Assembly (NCBI GenBank): GCA_029961685.1 | Contig: JARWKL010000006.1 | Coordinates: 7,818,748 to 7,882,747 of the forward strand | Direction of reading: 5' to 3' | DNA: 64,000 bases | DNA from: Aristolochia californica | Lineage: Eukaryota; Streptophyta; Magnoliopsida; Piperales; Aristolochiaceae | Shown: positions 1 through 15,600 of the stretch, piece by piece | Layout: the number at the start of each line of letters is the position of its first letter | How positions within the stretch are numbered: position 1 is the stretch's first letter | Translations under genes and position numbers: made by a program | The notes under the pieces: generated by a model | The model's database searches: none | What the model saw: the letters and a program-made list of their open reading frames with translations, nothing else | What the model was told of the DNA's origin: nothing

Positions 1-3000
1 CGATTATTTTGCCCATTTACGAAAAAGCTGACCTAACAATCATAGATGATTGTAAAGTGATTTATCGGCCAATCATGCAAAATAGGCTATATTTTTGTTA
101 TAAAATACTTATGGATTGGGAGTCAACACTCAGTTAAAAAACCACCACCTCCCCTTTACTCGATGATTGTAAAACCTAATATATAAAAACTAGAAAGAGT
201 TTGCAATCCCTAAAAATGATAGACACTTTTTGGAATTATCTCTCTAAACATTTGTGCATTTCCACTTTAGATGTATTCTTTTTTCTTAAATCAAAAGTTG
301 AGTTTTCACTTTTCCCTTTTTCTAGTAAACAAAGAGATAAAAAGGAAAATACATCAGAACAAACTAAAAATTTTAGAGTATATGTACACAAAAAATTTAA
401 AACAACAACAAATGTAAGTAAAGAAAATTTATTCACACACCACAAATGAACACAAAAGTTTTGATATCCAACTTTGGGAAATTCCACTAGTTCAACCCTA
501 ATAGGTTGGAATTTTATAAGAAAGAGATTTCTAATGTATCCTACACATGTTTTAAAAATGGATATGCATACTTGAAACAAGCTAAAGATGCAAATGACCT
601 ATGCGATCCAAACCTCATTAGATTCTCAAGTAAACGTGCGGTGGGATATTTACACGAGTCAAACAAGCGATTATTTTTCCCATTTACCAAAAAGAAATCC
701 TAACAATCATAGATGATTGTAAAGTGATTTATCGGTCAATCATGCATAACGAGCTATATTTTTGTAAGAAATGACTTATCTATTGGGAGTCAACACTCAG
801 TTAAAAATAGCCCACCTCCCTCTTGTCCTAACGATTGAGAAACCTAATATATAAAAACTAGAAGGAGTTTGCATTCCCTAAAAATTATGGACATTTATTA
901 GAATTATCTTTCTTTGCATTTTTGCATTTCCATTTTAGATGTATTCCTTTTTCTTAAATTAAAACTTGAGTTTATATTTTTTCTTTTAGCAAGTAAACGA
1001 AGAGATAAAAAGGAAAATAGATATTTACAAAATGAAAATTTTAGAGTTTATGTATACAAAAAATAAAAAACAACAACAAATGTAAGTAAAGAAAATTTAT
1101 ACACACACCACAAATGAAAACAACAGTTTTTATATCCAAGTTTTTGAAATTCCACTTGTTCAACCCCAATAGCTTGGAATTTTATAAAAAAGAGATTTCA
1201 AATTCATCCTACACATGTTTTAAATATGAATACACATGCTTGAAACATGTTAAAGATGCAAATGACCTAAGGGATCCAAACCTCATTAAATTCTCAATTG
1301 AACGTGAGGTGGAATATTTACCCGAGTCAAACAAGCTATTATTTTGCCCATTTCCAAAAAAACTAACCTAACAATCATAGATGATTGTAAAGTGATTTAT
1401 CGGTTTATCATGTGTAACGGGCTATATTTTGGTATGTAGTGACTTATGGATTGCGAGTCAACACTCAGTTAAAAATCATTTGCCTCCCTCTTTTCCTGAC
1501 AATTGAGAAACCTAATATATAAAATAATGAAAGAGTTTGCAATCCCTAAAAATTACGGACACTTTTAGGAATTATCTCTCTCTACATTGGAGTATTAACA
1601 TTATAGATGCATACTTTTTTCTTCAATCAAAACTTGAGCTTTCACTTTTCCCTTTATGTCGTAAACAAAGAGACAAAAAGGCAAATAGATCACAACAAAA
1701 TGGAAATTTTAGAGTTTATGTATATAAAAAATTAAAAACAACAACAATTGTAAGTAAAGAAAATTTATTCACCCACCACAAATGAACACAAAAGTTTTGA
1801 TATCCGAGTTTGGAAAATTCTACTAGTTCAACCCTAATACCTTGGAATTTATTAACAAAGAGATTTCTAATTGATCCTATACATGTTTTAAATATGGATA
1901 TGCAAGCTTGAAACATGTTAAAGATGCAAATGACTTATGGGATCCAAACCTCATTAAATTCTCAAGTGATCATGCGGTGGGATATTTACCCAAGTCAAAC
2001 AAGCCATTATTTTGCCTATTTAAAAAAAAAACTAACCTAACAATCATAGATGATTGAAAAGTGATTTATCGGTCAATCATGCATAACGGGCTATATTTTT
2101 TTAAGAAAAAACATTTGGATTGGGAGTCAACACTCGGTTAAAAAACTGCCACCTCCCTCTTTTACCCGATGATTGCAAAACCTAATATACAAAAACTTGA
2201 TAGAGTTTGCAATCCCTAAAAATTACAGACACGTTTTGGAATTATCTCTCACTACATTTATGCATTTCCATTTTAGATGTACGATTTTTTTTTAAATCAA
2301 AACTTTAGTTTTCACATTTTCGTTTATGTCGTAAACAAAAAGACAAAAAGGCAAATATATCACAACAAAATGAAAAATTTTAGAGTATATGTACGCAAAA
2401 AATTTATAACAACAACAAATGTAAGTAAAGAAAAAATATTCAGACACCACAAATGAACGCAAAAGTTTTGATATCAGAGTTTGGCAAATTTCACTAGTTC
2501 AACCCTAATAGCGTAGAATTTTATAAGAAAGAGATTTCTAATTGATCCTACACATGTTTTAAATATGGATATGCATGCTTGAAACAAGTTAAATATGCAA
2601 ATGACCTGTGGGATATTTACACAAGTCAAACAAGCGATTATTTTGCCCATTTACCAAAAAGCTTATCTAACAATCATCAATGATTGTAATGTGATTTATC
2701 GGTCAATCTTACGTAACGGGCTATATTTTTTTTAAGAAAAAACTTATCTGTTGGGAGTCAACAATTAGTTAAAAATCCGCCGCCTCCCCCTTGTCCCAAC
2801 GATTTTGAAACCTAATATATACAAACTAGAAAGATTTGGCAATCCCTAAAATTATAGACACTTTTAGAAATTATCTCTCTCTACATTTGTGCATTTCTAT
2901 TTTAGATGTATACTTTTTTCTTAAATATAAACTTGAGTTTTTACTTTTCCCTTTATCTCGTTAAAAAAGAGATAAAAAGGCAAAATAGATCACAATAAAA

Positions 3001-4069
3001 TGAAAATTTTGGAATTTATGTATGCAAATATTTTAAAATAACAATAAATGTAAGTAATGAAAATTTATTCACCCACAACAAATAAACACATAAGTTTTGA
3101 TATCCAAATTTGAGATATTCCACTAGTTCAACCCTACTAGCTTGGAACATTATAAGAAAGAGATTTCAAATTGATCCTACACATGTTTTAAATATGGATA
3201 TGCATGCTTGAAAGATGTTAAAGATGCAAATGACTTATGGGATCCAAACCTCATTAAATTCTCAAGAGAACTTGTGGCCATATTTACCCGAGTCAAAGAA
3301 GCAATTATTTTGCACATTTACAAAAAAGCTGACCTAACAATCATAGATGATTGTAAAGTGATTTATCGGTCAATGATGCATAAGGGGTTTTATTTTTGTG
3401 AGAAATGACTTATCTATTGGGAGTCAACACCCAGTTAAAAATACCCGCCTCCCCTTTTTGCGAAGATTGCGAAACCTCAAATATAAAAACAAGAAATAGT
3501 TCGCAATCCCTAAAAATTATGGATACATTTTGGAATTACCTCTCTCTACATTTGTGCAATTCCATTTTAGATGTATACCTTTTTTTAAAATCGACACTTT
3601 AGTTTTCACTTTTCCCTTTATCTTGTAAACTAAGAGATGAAAAGGCAAATAGATCACAATAAACAGAAAATTTTAGAGTTTATGGATGCTAAAAATTTAA
3701 AACAACAGGAAATGTACGTAAAGAAAATTTATTCGGACACCACAAATGAACACAAAAGTTTTGATATCCAAGTTTGGGAAATTTCACTAGTTCAACCCTA
3801 ATACCTTGGAATTTTATAAGGAAGAGATTCGAATTGATCCTACGCATGTTTTAAATATGGATATGCATGCTTGAAACATGTTAAAGATGCAAATGACCTA
3901 TGGGATCCAAACCTCATTAAATTCTCAAGTAATCGTGCGGTGGAATATTTACCCGTGTCAAAGAAGCCATTATTTTACCCATTTACAAAAAAGTAGGCCT
4001 AACAATCATAGATGATTGGAAAGTGATTTATCGGTCAATCATGCGTAATAGGCTATATTTTTGTAAGAA

Positions 4070-7000
4070 ATGACTTATGGATTGAGAGTCAACACTCAAT
4101 TAAAAATTCCCCGCCTCCCCCTTTTTCTCGATGATTGTGACACCTAAGAAATAAAAAATAGAAAGAGTTTGCAATCCCTAAAATTTACAGACACTTTTTT
4201 GACTTACCTCTCTCTACATTTGTGCATTTCCATTTTAGATATATACTTTTTTGTTAAAGCAAAACTTGAGTTTTCACTTTTCCCCATATAACGTAAACGA
4301 AGAGATAAAAAGGCAAATAGATCACAACAAAATTAAAATTTTAGAGATTATGTATGCAAAACATTTAAAAAAAAAATTATAAGTAATGAAAATTTATTCA
4401 CGCATCACAAATGAACAGAAAAGTTTTGATATACAGGTTATGGAAATTCCACTAGTTCAACCCTAATAGCTTAGAATTTTATAAGAAAGTGATTTCTAAA
4501 TGATCCTAGACATGTTTTAAATATGGTTATGCATGCTCGAAACATTTTAAGATGCTAATGACCTATGGGATCCAAACCACAATAAATTCACAAGTGAACA
4601 TGAGGTGGAATATTTACCTGAGTCAAACAAGCCATTATTTTGCCCATTTACAAAAAAGCTAACCTAATAATCATAGATTCAAGTAAAGTAATTTATCAGA
4701 CAATCATGCATCACAGGCTATAGTTTTTTAAGAAATGACTGATGGATCTAGTGTCAACACTCAGTTAAAAATCCCCCGCCTCCCCCTTCTCCCAATGATT
4801 GCGAAACCTAATATATAAAAATTAGAAAGACACTTTTTGGAATTATCTCTCTCTACATTTGTGCATGCTTAAAACATGTTAAAGATGAAATGACCAATGA
4901 GATCCAAACCTCAATAAATTCTCAAGTGAGCGCGCGGTGGGATAATTACCCGAGTTAAACAAGCTATTATTTTGCCCATTTTGAAAAAAAAGCTGACCTC
5001 ACAATCATAGATGATTGTAAAGTTATTTATTGATCAATCATGCATAACATGCTATATTTTTTTAAAAAATGACCCGCGTCCCCCTTTTCCCGATAATTGC
5101 GAAACCTAAAATAAAAAAACTAGAAAGAGTTTGCAATCCCTAAAAATTATGGACACTTTTTGGAATTATCTCTCTACATTTGTACAATTCCATTTTAAAA
5201 GTATTCTTTTTTCTTAAATCAAAACTTGAGTTTTCACATTTCCCTTTAACTAGTAAACAAAGAGGTAAAAAGGCAAATAGATCACAACAAAATGAAAATT
5301 ATAGAATTTATGTATGCCAAAAATTTTAAAAAACAACAAATGTCAGTGACGATAGTTTATTCACACGCCACAAAAGAACACAAAATATTTTATGTCCAAG
5401 TTCGGGAAGTTCCACTAGTTCAACCCTAATAGCTTGGAATTTTATAAGAAAGAGATATCTAATTGGTCCTACTCTTGTTTTAAATATGGATATGCATGCC
5501 TGAAACATGTTAAGATGCAAATGACCTATGGGATCCAAACCTCATTAAATTCTCAAGTGAACGTGCGGTGGAATATTTACCCGTGTCCAACAAGCCATTA
5601 TTTTGCCCATTTACAAAAAAGCAGACCCAACAATCATAGATGATTGGAAAGTGATTTATCAATCAATCACGCGTAACAGGTTATATTTTTGTAAGAAATG
5701 ACTTATGGATTGGGAGTCAACACTCAATTAAAAATCCCCCGCCTGCCATTTTTTCTCGATGATTGTAACACCTAATAAATAAAAAATAAAAATACTGTGC
5801 AATCCCTAAAATTTACAGACACTTTTTTGGCATTTGTGCATTTCCATTTTTCATATATACTTTTTTGTTAAAGCAAAACATGAATTTTCACTTTTTCCCT
5901 TATCTCGTAAATGAAGAGATAAAAAGATAAGTAGATCACAACAAAATTAAAATTTTAGAGTTTATGTATGCAAAATATTTTAAAAAATAACAAATATAAG
6001 TAAGGAAAATTTATTCACGCACCACAAATGAACACAAAAGTTTTGATATCCAGGTTATGGAAATTCCACTAGTTCAACCCTAATAGCTTAGAATTTCTAA
6101 ATGATCCTACACATGTTTTAAATATGGATATGCATGCTTGAAACACGTTAAGATGCAAATGACCTATGGGATCCAAACCACATTAAATTTACAAGTGAAA
6201 GTGAGGTGGAATATTTACCCGAGTCAAACAAGCCATTATTTTGCCTATTTACAAAAAAGCTGACCTAACAATCATAGATTCCTGTAAAGTGATTTATTAG
6301 ACAATCATGCATCACAGACTATATTTTTGAAAAAAATGACTGATGAATCAGGATTCAAAACTTAGTTAAAAATCCCCCGCCTCCCCCTTTTCTCGACGAT
6401 TGCGAAACCTAATATATAAAAATTAGAAAGAGTTTGCAATCCCTAAAAATTACAGACACTTTTTGGAATTATCTCTCTCTACATTTTTGCATGCTTAAAA
6501 CATGTTAAAGATGCAAATGACCTATGGGATCCAAACCTCAATAAATTCTAAAGTGAGCGTGCGGTGGGATATTTACCCGAGTTAAACAAGCCATTATTTT
6601 GCCCATTTGAAAAAAAGCTGACCTCACAATCATAGATGATTGTAAAGTTATTTATAGGTCAATCATGCATAACAGGCTATATTTTTTAAAGAAATGACTT
6701 ATGGATTGGGCGTCAACCCTCAGTAAAAAAAGCCCCATCTCAAATGAACAAAAACATTATTATGTCCAAGTTCGGGAAGTTCCACTAGTTCAACCCTAAT
6801 AGCTATGAATTTTATAAGAAAGAGATTTCTGATTGATCCTACTCATGTTTTAAATATGGATATGCATGCTTGAAAGATGTTAAAGATGCAAATGACCTAT
6901 GGATATGCATGTTGTGGGATATTTGCCCGAGTCAAACAAGCCATTATTTTGCCTATTTACTAAAAAACTGACCAAACACTCATAGATGATTGTAAAATGA

Positions 7001-10000
7001 TTTATCAGTCAAGGATGCGTATGGGTCTTTATTTTTTTGAGAAATGACTTATCTATTGAGAGTCAACACCCAGTTAAAAATACCCGCCTCCCCCTTTTCG
7101 CGACGATTGCAAAAACTCAAATATAAAAACAAGAAAAAAATTATGGACACATTTTGGAATTATATCTCTCTACATTTGTGCAATTCCATTTTAAATGTAT
7201 ATTTTTTTCTTAAATCAAAACTTGAGTTTTCACTTTTCCCTTTATCTTGTAAACAGTGAGATAAAAAGGCAAATAGATCACAAAAAACAGAAAATTTTAG
7301 AATTTATGGATGCTAAAAATTTTATACAACAAGAAATGCACGTACAGAAAATTTATTCAGACACCACAAATGAACACAAAAGTTTTGATATCCATGTTTG
7401 GGAAATTCCACTAGTTCAACCCTAATAGCTTGGAATTTAATAAGGAAGAGATTTTGAATTGATCCTACGCATGTTTTAAATATGGATATGCATGCTTGAA
7501 ACATGTAAAAGATGCAAATGACTTATGGGATCCAAGCCTCATTAAATTCTCAAGTGATCATGCGGTGGGATATTTACCCGAATCAAACAAGTCATTAGTT
7601 TGCCTATTTACGAAAAAGCTAACATAACTATCATAGATGATTGAAAAGTTATTTATCGGTCAATCATGCATAACAGGCTATATTTTTGTAAGAAATGACT
7701 TATGGATAGGGTGTCAACACTCAATTAAAAATCCCCTGGCTCCCCCTTTTTCTCGATGATTGTGACACCTAATAAATAAAAAATAGAAAGAGTTTGCAAT
7801 CCCTAAAATTTACAGACACTTTTTTGATTTACCTCTCTCTACATTTTTGCATTTCCATTTTATATATATAATTTTTTGTTAAAGCAAAACTTGAGTTTTC
7901 ACTTTTCCCCTTATCACGTAAACGAAGAGGTAAAAAGGAAATTAGATCACAACAAAATTAAAATTTTAGAGTTTATGTATGCAAAACATTTAAAAAAAAC
8001 AACAAATATAAGTAAAAAAAATTTATTCACGCACCACAAATGAACTCAAAAGTTTTGATATCCAGGTTGTGGAAATTCCACTAGTTCAACCCTAATAGCT
8101 TAGAATTTTATAAGAAAGTGATTTCTAAATTATCATACACATGTTTTAAATATGGATATGCATGCTTGAAACATGTTAAGATGCAAATGACCTATGGGAT
8201 CCAAACCACATTAAATTCACAAGTAAACGTGAGGTGGAATATTTACCCGAGTCAAACATGCTATTATTTTGCCCATTTACAAAAAAGCTTACCTAACAAT
8301 CATATATTCGTGTCAAGTGATTTATCAGAAAATCAAGCGTCATAGGCTATATTTTTTTAAGAAATGATTGATGGATCGAGAGTCAAAACTCAGTTAAAAA
8401 TCCCCCGCCTCCCCCTTTTCCCAACGATTGCAAAACCTAATATATAAAAATTAGAAAGAGTGTGCAATCCCTAAAAATTATAGACACTTTTTGGAATTAT
8501 CTCTCTACATTTGTGCATGGTTAAAACATGTTAAAGATGCAAATGACCTATGGGATCCAAACCTCAATAAATTCTCAAGTGAGTGTGCGGTCGGATATTT
8601 ACCCGAGTTAAACAAGCTATTATTTTACCCATTTGAAAAAAAAGATGACCTCACAATCATAGATGATTGTAAAGTTATTTATCGGTCAATCATGCATAAC
8701 ATGCTATATTTTTAAAGAAATGACTTATGGATCGGGAGTCAACCCACAGTAAAAAATGCGTCGCCTCCCCTTTTTTCCGACTATTGCGAAACCTAATATA
8801 AAAAAAATAAAAAGATTTTACAATCCCTAAAAATTATGGACACTTTTGGGAATTATCTTTCTCTACATTTGTACAATTCCATTTAAATGTATTCTTTTTT
8901 CTTAAATCATCCTTTTAACTCGTAAACAAAGAGGTAAAAAGGCAACTAGACCACAACCAAATGAAAATTATAGAATTTTTTTGCTAAAAATTAAAAAAAA
9001 ACAAATATAAGTGACAATAATTTATTCACATGCCACAAATGAACACAAAATTTTTTATCTCCAAGTTCGGGAAGTTCCACTAGTTCAACCCTAATAGCTT
9101 GGAATTTTATAAGAAAGAGATTTCTAATTGATCCTTCTCTTATTTTAAATAGGGATATGCATGCTTGAAAGATGTTATAGATGCAAATGACCTATGGGAT
9201 CCAAACCTCATTAAATTCTCAAGTAAACGTGCGGTCGAATATTTACCCGTGTCAAACAAGGCGTTATTTTGCCCATTTAAAAAAAAGTAGACCTAACAAT
9301 CATAGATGATTGGAAAGTGATTTATCGGTCAATCATACGTAATAGACCATATTTTCGTAAGAAATGACTTATGGATTGGGAGTCAACACTCAATTAAAAA
9401 TCCCCTGCCTCCCCCTTTTTCTCAATGATTGTGACACCTAATAAATAAAAAATAGAAAGAGTTTGCAATCTCTAAAATTTAAAGACACTTTTTTGACTTA
9501 CCTCTCTATACATTTGTGCATTTCCATTTTAGATATATACTTTTTTGTTAAAGCAAAACTTGAGTTTTCACTTTTCCCCATATCACGTAAACGAAGAGAT
9601 AAAAAGGCAAATAGATCACAACAAAATTAAAATATTAGAGATTATGTATGCAAAACATTTTAAAAAATAACAAATATAAGTAAAGACAATTTATTCATGC
9701 ACCACAAATGAACAGAAAAGTTTTGATATACAGGTTATGGAAATTCCACTAGTTCAACCCTAATAGCTTAGAATTTTATAAGAAAGTGATTTCTAAATGA
9801 TCCTACACATGTTTTAAATATGGATATGCATACTTGAAACATTTTAAGATGCTAATGACCTATGGGATCCAAACCACATTAAATTCACAAGTAAACATGA
9901 GGTGGAATATTTACCCGAGTCAAACAAGCCATTATTTTGCCCATTTACAAAAAAGCTGACCTAATAATCATAGATTCGTGTAAAGTAATTTATCAGACAA

Positions 10001-12640
10001 TCATGCATCACAGGCTGTATTTTTGTAAGAAATGACTGATGGATATGGAGTCAACACTCAGTTAAAAATCCCCCGCCTCCCCCTTCTCCCAACGATTTCG
10101 AAACCTAATATATAAAAATTAGAAAGACACTTTTTGGAATTATCTCTCTCTATATTTTTGCATGCTTAAAACATGTTAAAGATGAAATGACCAATGGGAT
10201 CCAAACCTCAATAAATTCTCAAGTGAGCGTGTGGTGGGATATTTACCCGAGTTAAACAAGCCATTATTTTGCCCATTTGAAAAAAATGCTGACCTCACAA
10301 TCATAGATGATTATAAAGTTATTTATTGATCAATCATGCATAATACGCTATATTTTTAAAAAAAAATGACTTATGGATCGGGAGTCAACCCTTAGTAAAA
10401 AATGACCCGCGTCCCCCTTTTCCCGACGATTGCGAAACCTAAAATAAAAAAAACTAGAAAGAGTTTGCAATCCATAAAAATTACAGACACTTTTTTGAAT
10501 TATCTGTCTCTACATTTGTACAATTCCATTTTAAATGTATTCTTTTTTCTTAAATCAAAACTTGAGTTTTCACATTTCCCTTTAACTAGTAAACAAAGAG
10601 GTAAAAAGGCAAATAGATCACAACAAAATGAAAATTATAGAATTTATGTACGCCAAAAATTTAAAAAAAAACAAATGTCAATGATGATAGTTTATTCACA
10701 CGCGACAAATGAACACAAAATTTTTTATGTCCAAGTTCGGGAAGTTCCACTAGTTCAACCCTAATAGCTTGGAATTTTATAAGAAAGAGATATCTAATTG
10801 ATCCTACTGATGTTTTAAATATGGATATGCATGTTTGAAATTTGTTAAAGATGCAAATGACCTATGGGATCCAAACCTCATTAAATTCTAAAGTGCAATT
10901 GCGGTGGGATATTTACCCGAGTCAAACAAGCCATTATTTTGCCCATTTACTAAAAAGTTGACCTATCAATCATAGATGATTGTAAAGTGATTTATCGGTC
11001 AAGGCTGCGTAAGGTCTTTATTTTTGGAGAAATGACTTATCTATTGGGAGTCAACACCCATTTAAAAATACCCGCCTCCCCCTTTTCGCGACGATTGCGA
11101 AACCTCAAATATAAAAAAAAGAAATAGTTTGAAATCCCTAAAAATAATGGACACATTTTGAAATTACCTCTCTCTACATTTGTGCAAATCCAGTTTAGAT
11201 GTATACCTTTTTCTTAAATCGAAACTTGAGTTTTCACTTTTCCCTTTATCTTGTAAAGAAAGAAATAAAAAGGCAAATAGATCACAATAAACAGAAAATT
11301 TTAGAGTTTATGGATGCTAAAAATTTAAAACAACAAGAAACGTACGTAAAGAAAATTTATTCAGACACCACAAATGTACACAAAAGTTTTGATATCCAGG
11401 TTTGGGAAATTCCACTAGTTCAATCCTAATAGCATGGAATTTGTTAAGGAAGAGATTTCAAATTGATCGTACACATGTTTTAAATATGGATATGCATGCT
11501 TGAAACATGTTAAGATGCAAATGACCTATGGGATCCAAATCACATTAAATTCACAAGTGAACATGAGGTGGAATATTTACCTGTGTCCAACAAGCCATTA
11601 TTTTGCCCATTTACAAAAAGCAGACCTAACAATCATAGATTCGTGTAAAGTGATTTATCAAAAAATCATGCGTCATTGCCTATATTTTTGTAAGAACTGA
11701 CTGATGGATCAGGAGTCAAAACTCAGTTAAAAATCCCACGCCTCCCCCTTTTCCCGACGATTGCAAAACCTAATCTATAAAAATTAGAAAGAGTTTGCAA
11801 TCCCTAAAAATTAAAGACACTTTTTGGAATTATCTCTCTCTACATTTGTGCATGCTTAAAACATGTTAAAGATGCAAATGACCTATGGGATCCAAACCTC
11901 AATAAATTCTCAAGTGAGCGTGTGGTGGGATATTTACACGTGTTAAGCAAGCCATTATTTTGCCTATTTGAAAAAATGCTGACCTCACAATCATAGATGA
12001 TGGTAAAGTTATTTATCGGCCAATCATGCATAACAGGCTATATTTTTTAAAGAAATGACTTATGGATCGGGCGTCAAGCCTCAATAAAAAAATGTCTCGC
12101 CTCCCCCTTTTCGCGACTATTGTGAAACCTAATATAAAAAAAATTGAAAAAGTTTGCAATCCCTAAACATTACGGACACTTTTTGGAATTATCTCTCTCT
12201 ACATTTGTACAATTCCATTTTAAATGTATTCTTTTTTCTTAAATCAAAACTTGAGTTTTCACATTTCCATTTAACTCGTAAACAAAGAGGTAAAAAGGCA
12301 AATAGATCACAACAAAATGAAAATTATAGAATTGATGTATGCTAAAAATTTAAAAAAACAACAAATTTAAGTGACGATAGTTTATTCACACGCCACAAAT
12401 TAACACTAAATTTTTTATGTCCATGTTCGGGAAGTTCCACAAGTTCAACCCTAATAGCTTGGAATTTTATAAGAAAGAGATTTCTAATTGATCCTTCTCA
12501 TGTTTTAAATATGGATATGCATGCTTGAAAGATGTTAAAGATACAAATGACCTATGGGATCCAGACCTCATTAAATTTTCAAGTGAACGTGCGATGGGAT
12601 GTTTACTCGAGTCAAACATGCCGTTATTTTGCCCATTTAA
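4070..12640. repeat. Higher-order repeat block within the satellite (period about 1.65 kb)
   Basis: Here monomers are no longer interchangeable. A full monomer with the signature TTTTTTGACTTACC or close variants and GTTAAGATGCAAATGACC is followed by a deleted monomer in which the text jumps from ACATTTGTGCAT to GCTTAAAACATG (near 4862, 6486, 8514, 10157, 11848). That is followed by a full monomer with the signature ACAATTCCATTTTAAATGTATTC (about 5170, 8870, 10515, 12205). The deletion junctions are spaced about 1624, 2028, 1643 and 1691 bp. One cycle (5.7-7.7 kb) is longer and rearranged. This shows multi-monomer units amplified together. Confidence 0.78.
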
Positions 12641-15600
12641 AAAAAATCTGACCAAACATTCATAGATGATTTTAAAGTGATTTATCCGTTAATCATGCGT
12701 AATGGGCTATATTTTTGTAAGAAATGACTTATGGATTGGGAGTCAACACTCAGTTAAAAATCCTTTGCCTCCCCATTTTCCTGACAATTGCGAAAGCTAA
12801 TATATAAAAATTAAAAAGAGTTCGCAATCCCTAAAAATTACGTTAAGTTTCTGGAATTATTTCTTTCTACATTTGTGCATTTCAAATTTAGATGTATTCC
12901 TTTCTCTTAAATGAAAACCTGAGTTTTCACTTTTCCTTTTATCTCGTAAACGAAGTGATAAGAAAGCAAATATATCACAAAAAAATGAAAATTTTACAGT
13001 TTGTGTATGCAAAAAATTTTAAAAAACAACAAATGTAAGGAAAGAAAATTTATTCACACACCACAAATGAACACAAATGTTTTGATATCCAAGGTTTGTA
13101 AATTCCACAAGTTCAACCCTTATTGCTTGGAATTTTATATGAAAGAGATTTCTAATTGATCCTACACTTGTTTTAAATGTGGATAAGCATGTTAGAAACA
13201 TATTAAAGATGCAAATGACTTATCGAATCCAAACCTCATTAAATTCTCAAGTGAACGTGCAGTGGGATATTTACCAGAGTCAAACAAGCCGTTATTTTTC
13301 CCATTTACAAAAAAGATGACCAAACAATCATAGATTATTGTAAAGTGATTGATGGGTCAATCATTCGTAATGGGCTATATTTTTTTAAGAAATGACTTAT
13401 CGATTGGGAGTCAACACTCAATTAAAAATTCCCAGCCTCACCCTTTTCCCGACGATTGTGAAACCTAATATATAAAAACTAGAAAGAGTTTGCAATCCCA
13501 TAAAATTATAGACACTTTTTGGAATTATCTCTCTGTACATTTGTGCATTTCCATTTTAGATGTATATTTCTTAAATCCAAACTTGAGTTTTCACTTTTCC
13601 CTCTATCTCTTAAACAAAGAGATAAAAAGGCAAATAGAACACTACAATATAAAAATTTTAGAGTTTATGTATGCAAAAAATTTAAAACAACAACAAATGT
13701 AAGTAAATAAAATTTATTCACACACCAAAAATGAACACAAAAGTTTTGATATCCAAGTTTGGGAAATTCCACTAGTTCAGCCCTACTAGCTTGGAATTTT
13801 ATAAGAAAGAGATTTCTAATTGATCCTACACATGTTTTAAATATGGATATGCATTCTTGGAACATGTTAAAGATGCAAATGACCTATGGGATCCAGACCT
13901 CATTAAATTGTCAAGTGAACGTACGATGGGATATTTACTTGAGTCAAACATGCCATTATTTTGCCCATTTACAAAAAAGTTGACCTAACAATCATAGATG
14001 ATTGTAAAGAGATTTATCAGTCAATCATGTGTAACGGGCTATATTTTTGTAAGAAATGACTTATGGATTGGGAGTCATCACTCAGTTAAAATTCCTCTAC
14101 CTCCTTTTCCCGACGATTGCTAAACCTATTATATAAAAATTTAAAAGAGATTGCAATTTCTTACAATTACGGACACTTTTTGGAATTTTGTCTTTCTACA
14201 TTTGTGCATTTCAAATTTGGATGCATCCCTTTTTCTTAAATCAAAACATGAGTCAAACAAGCCGTTATTTTCCCCATTTACAAAAATGATGACGACACAA
14301 TCATAGATTATAGTAAAGTGATTTATGGTTCAATCATTCGTAACGAGCTATATTTTTGTAAGAAATGACTTATGGATTGGGAGGCAACACTCAGTTAAAT
14401 TACTTATGGATTGATATCCAAGTTTGGGAAATTCCACTAGTTCAACCCTAATATCTTGAAATATTTTATGAAAGTGATTTCTAATTGATCCTACACATGT
14501 TTTAAATATGGATATGCATGTTTGAAACATGTTAAAGATGCAAATGACCAATGGCATCCAAACCTCATTAAATTCTCAAGTGAACGTGTGTTGGGATATT
14601 TACCCAAGTCGAATAAGCCAGTATTTTGCCCATTGACAAAAAAGTTGACCTAACAATCATAGATGATTGTAAAGTGATTTATCAGTCTATCATGCATAAC
14701 AGGCTATATTTTTGTAAGAAATGACTTATGGATTGGGAATCAACACTCAATTAAAAATCCCCCGCCTCCCCCTTTTCCCGACTTTTGCCAAACCAAATAT
14801 AAACAAACTAGAAAGAGGTTGCAATCCTAAAAATTACGGAAAATTTTTGGAATTATGTCTCTCTACATTTGTGAATTTCAATTTTAGATGTATTCTTTTT
14901 ACTTAAATCAAAACTTGAGTTTTCACTTTGATAAAAATGCAAATAGATCACAACAAAATCAAAATTTTAGAGTTTATGGTTGCTAAAACATTAAAACAAC
15001 AACAAATGTATGTAAAGAAAGTTCAACCCTAATTGCTTGGAATTTTATAAGAAAGAGATTTCTAATTGACCCTACACATGTTTTAAATATGGATATGCAT
15101 GCTTGAAACATGTTAAAGATGTAAATGACCTATGGGATCCAGATCTCATGAAATTCTCAAGTAAACGTGCGTTGGGATATTTACTCGAGTCTAACAAGCC
15201 ACTACTTTGCCCATTAACAAAAAAGCTGACCTAACAATCATAGATGATTGTAAAGTGATTTATCAGTCAATCATGCATAACTTGCTATATTTTTGTCAGA
15301 AATGACTTATGGATTGGGTGTCAAAACTCAGTTAAAAATCCTCTGCCTCCCCATTTCCAGACGATTACGAAACCTAAAATATAAAAACAAGAAAGATATT
15401 GCAATCCATAAAAATTACGGGCACTTTTTGGAATTATCTCTCTCTCCAATTGTGCATTTCCATTTTAGATATAACTTTTTTCTGAAATCAAAACTTGAGT
15501 TTTCACTTTTCCCTTTATCACGTAATTAAAGAGATAAAAAGACAAGTACATCACAACAAAATAAAAATTTTAGATTTTATGTATGCAAAAAATTTTAAAC

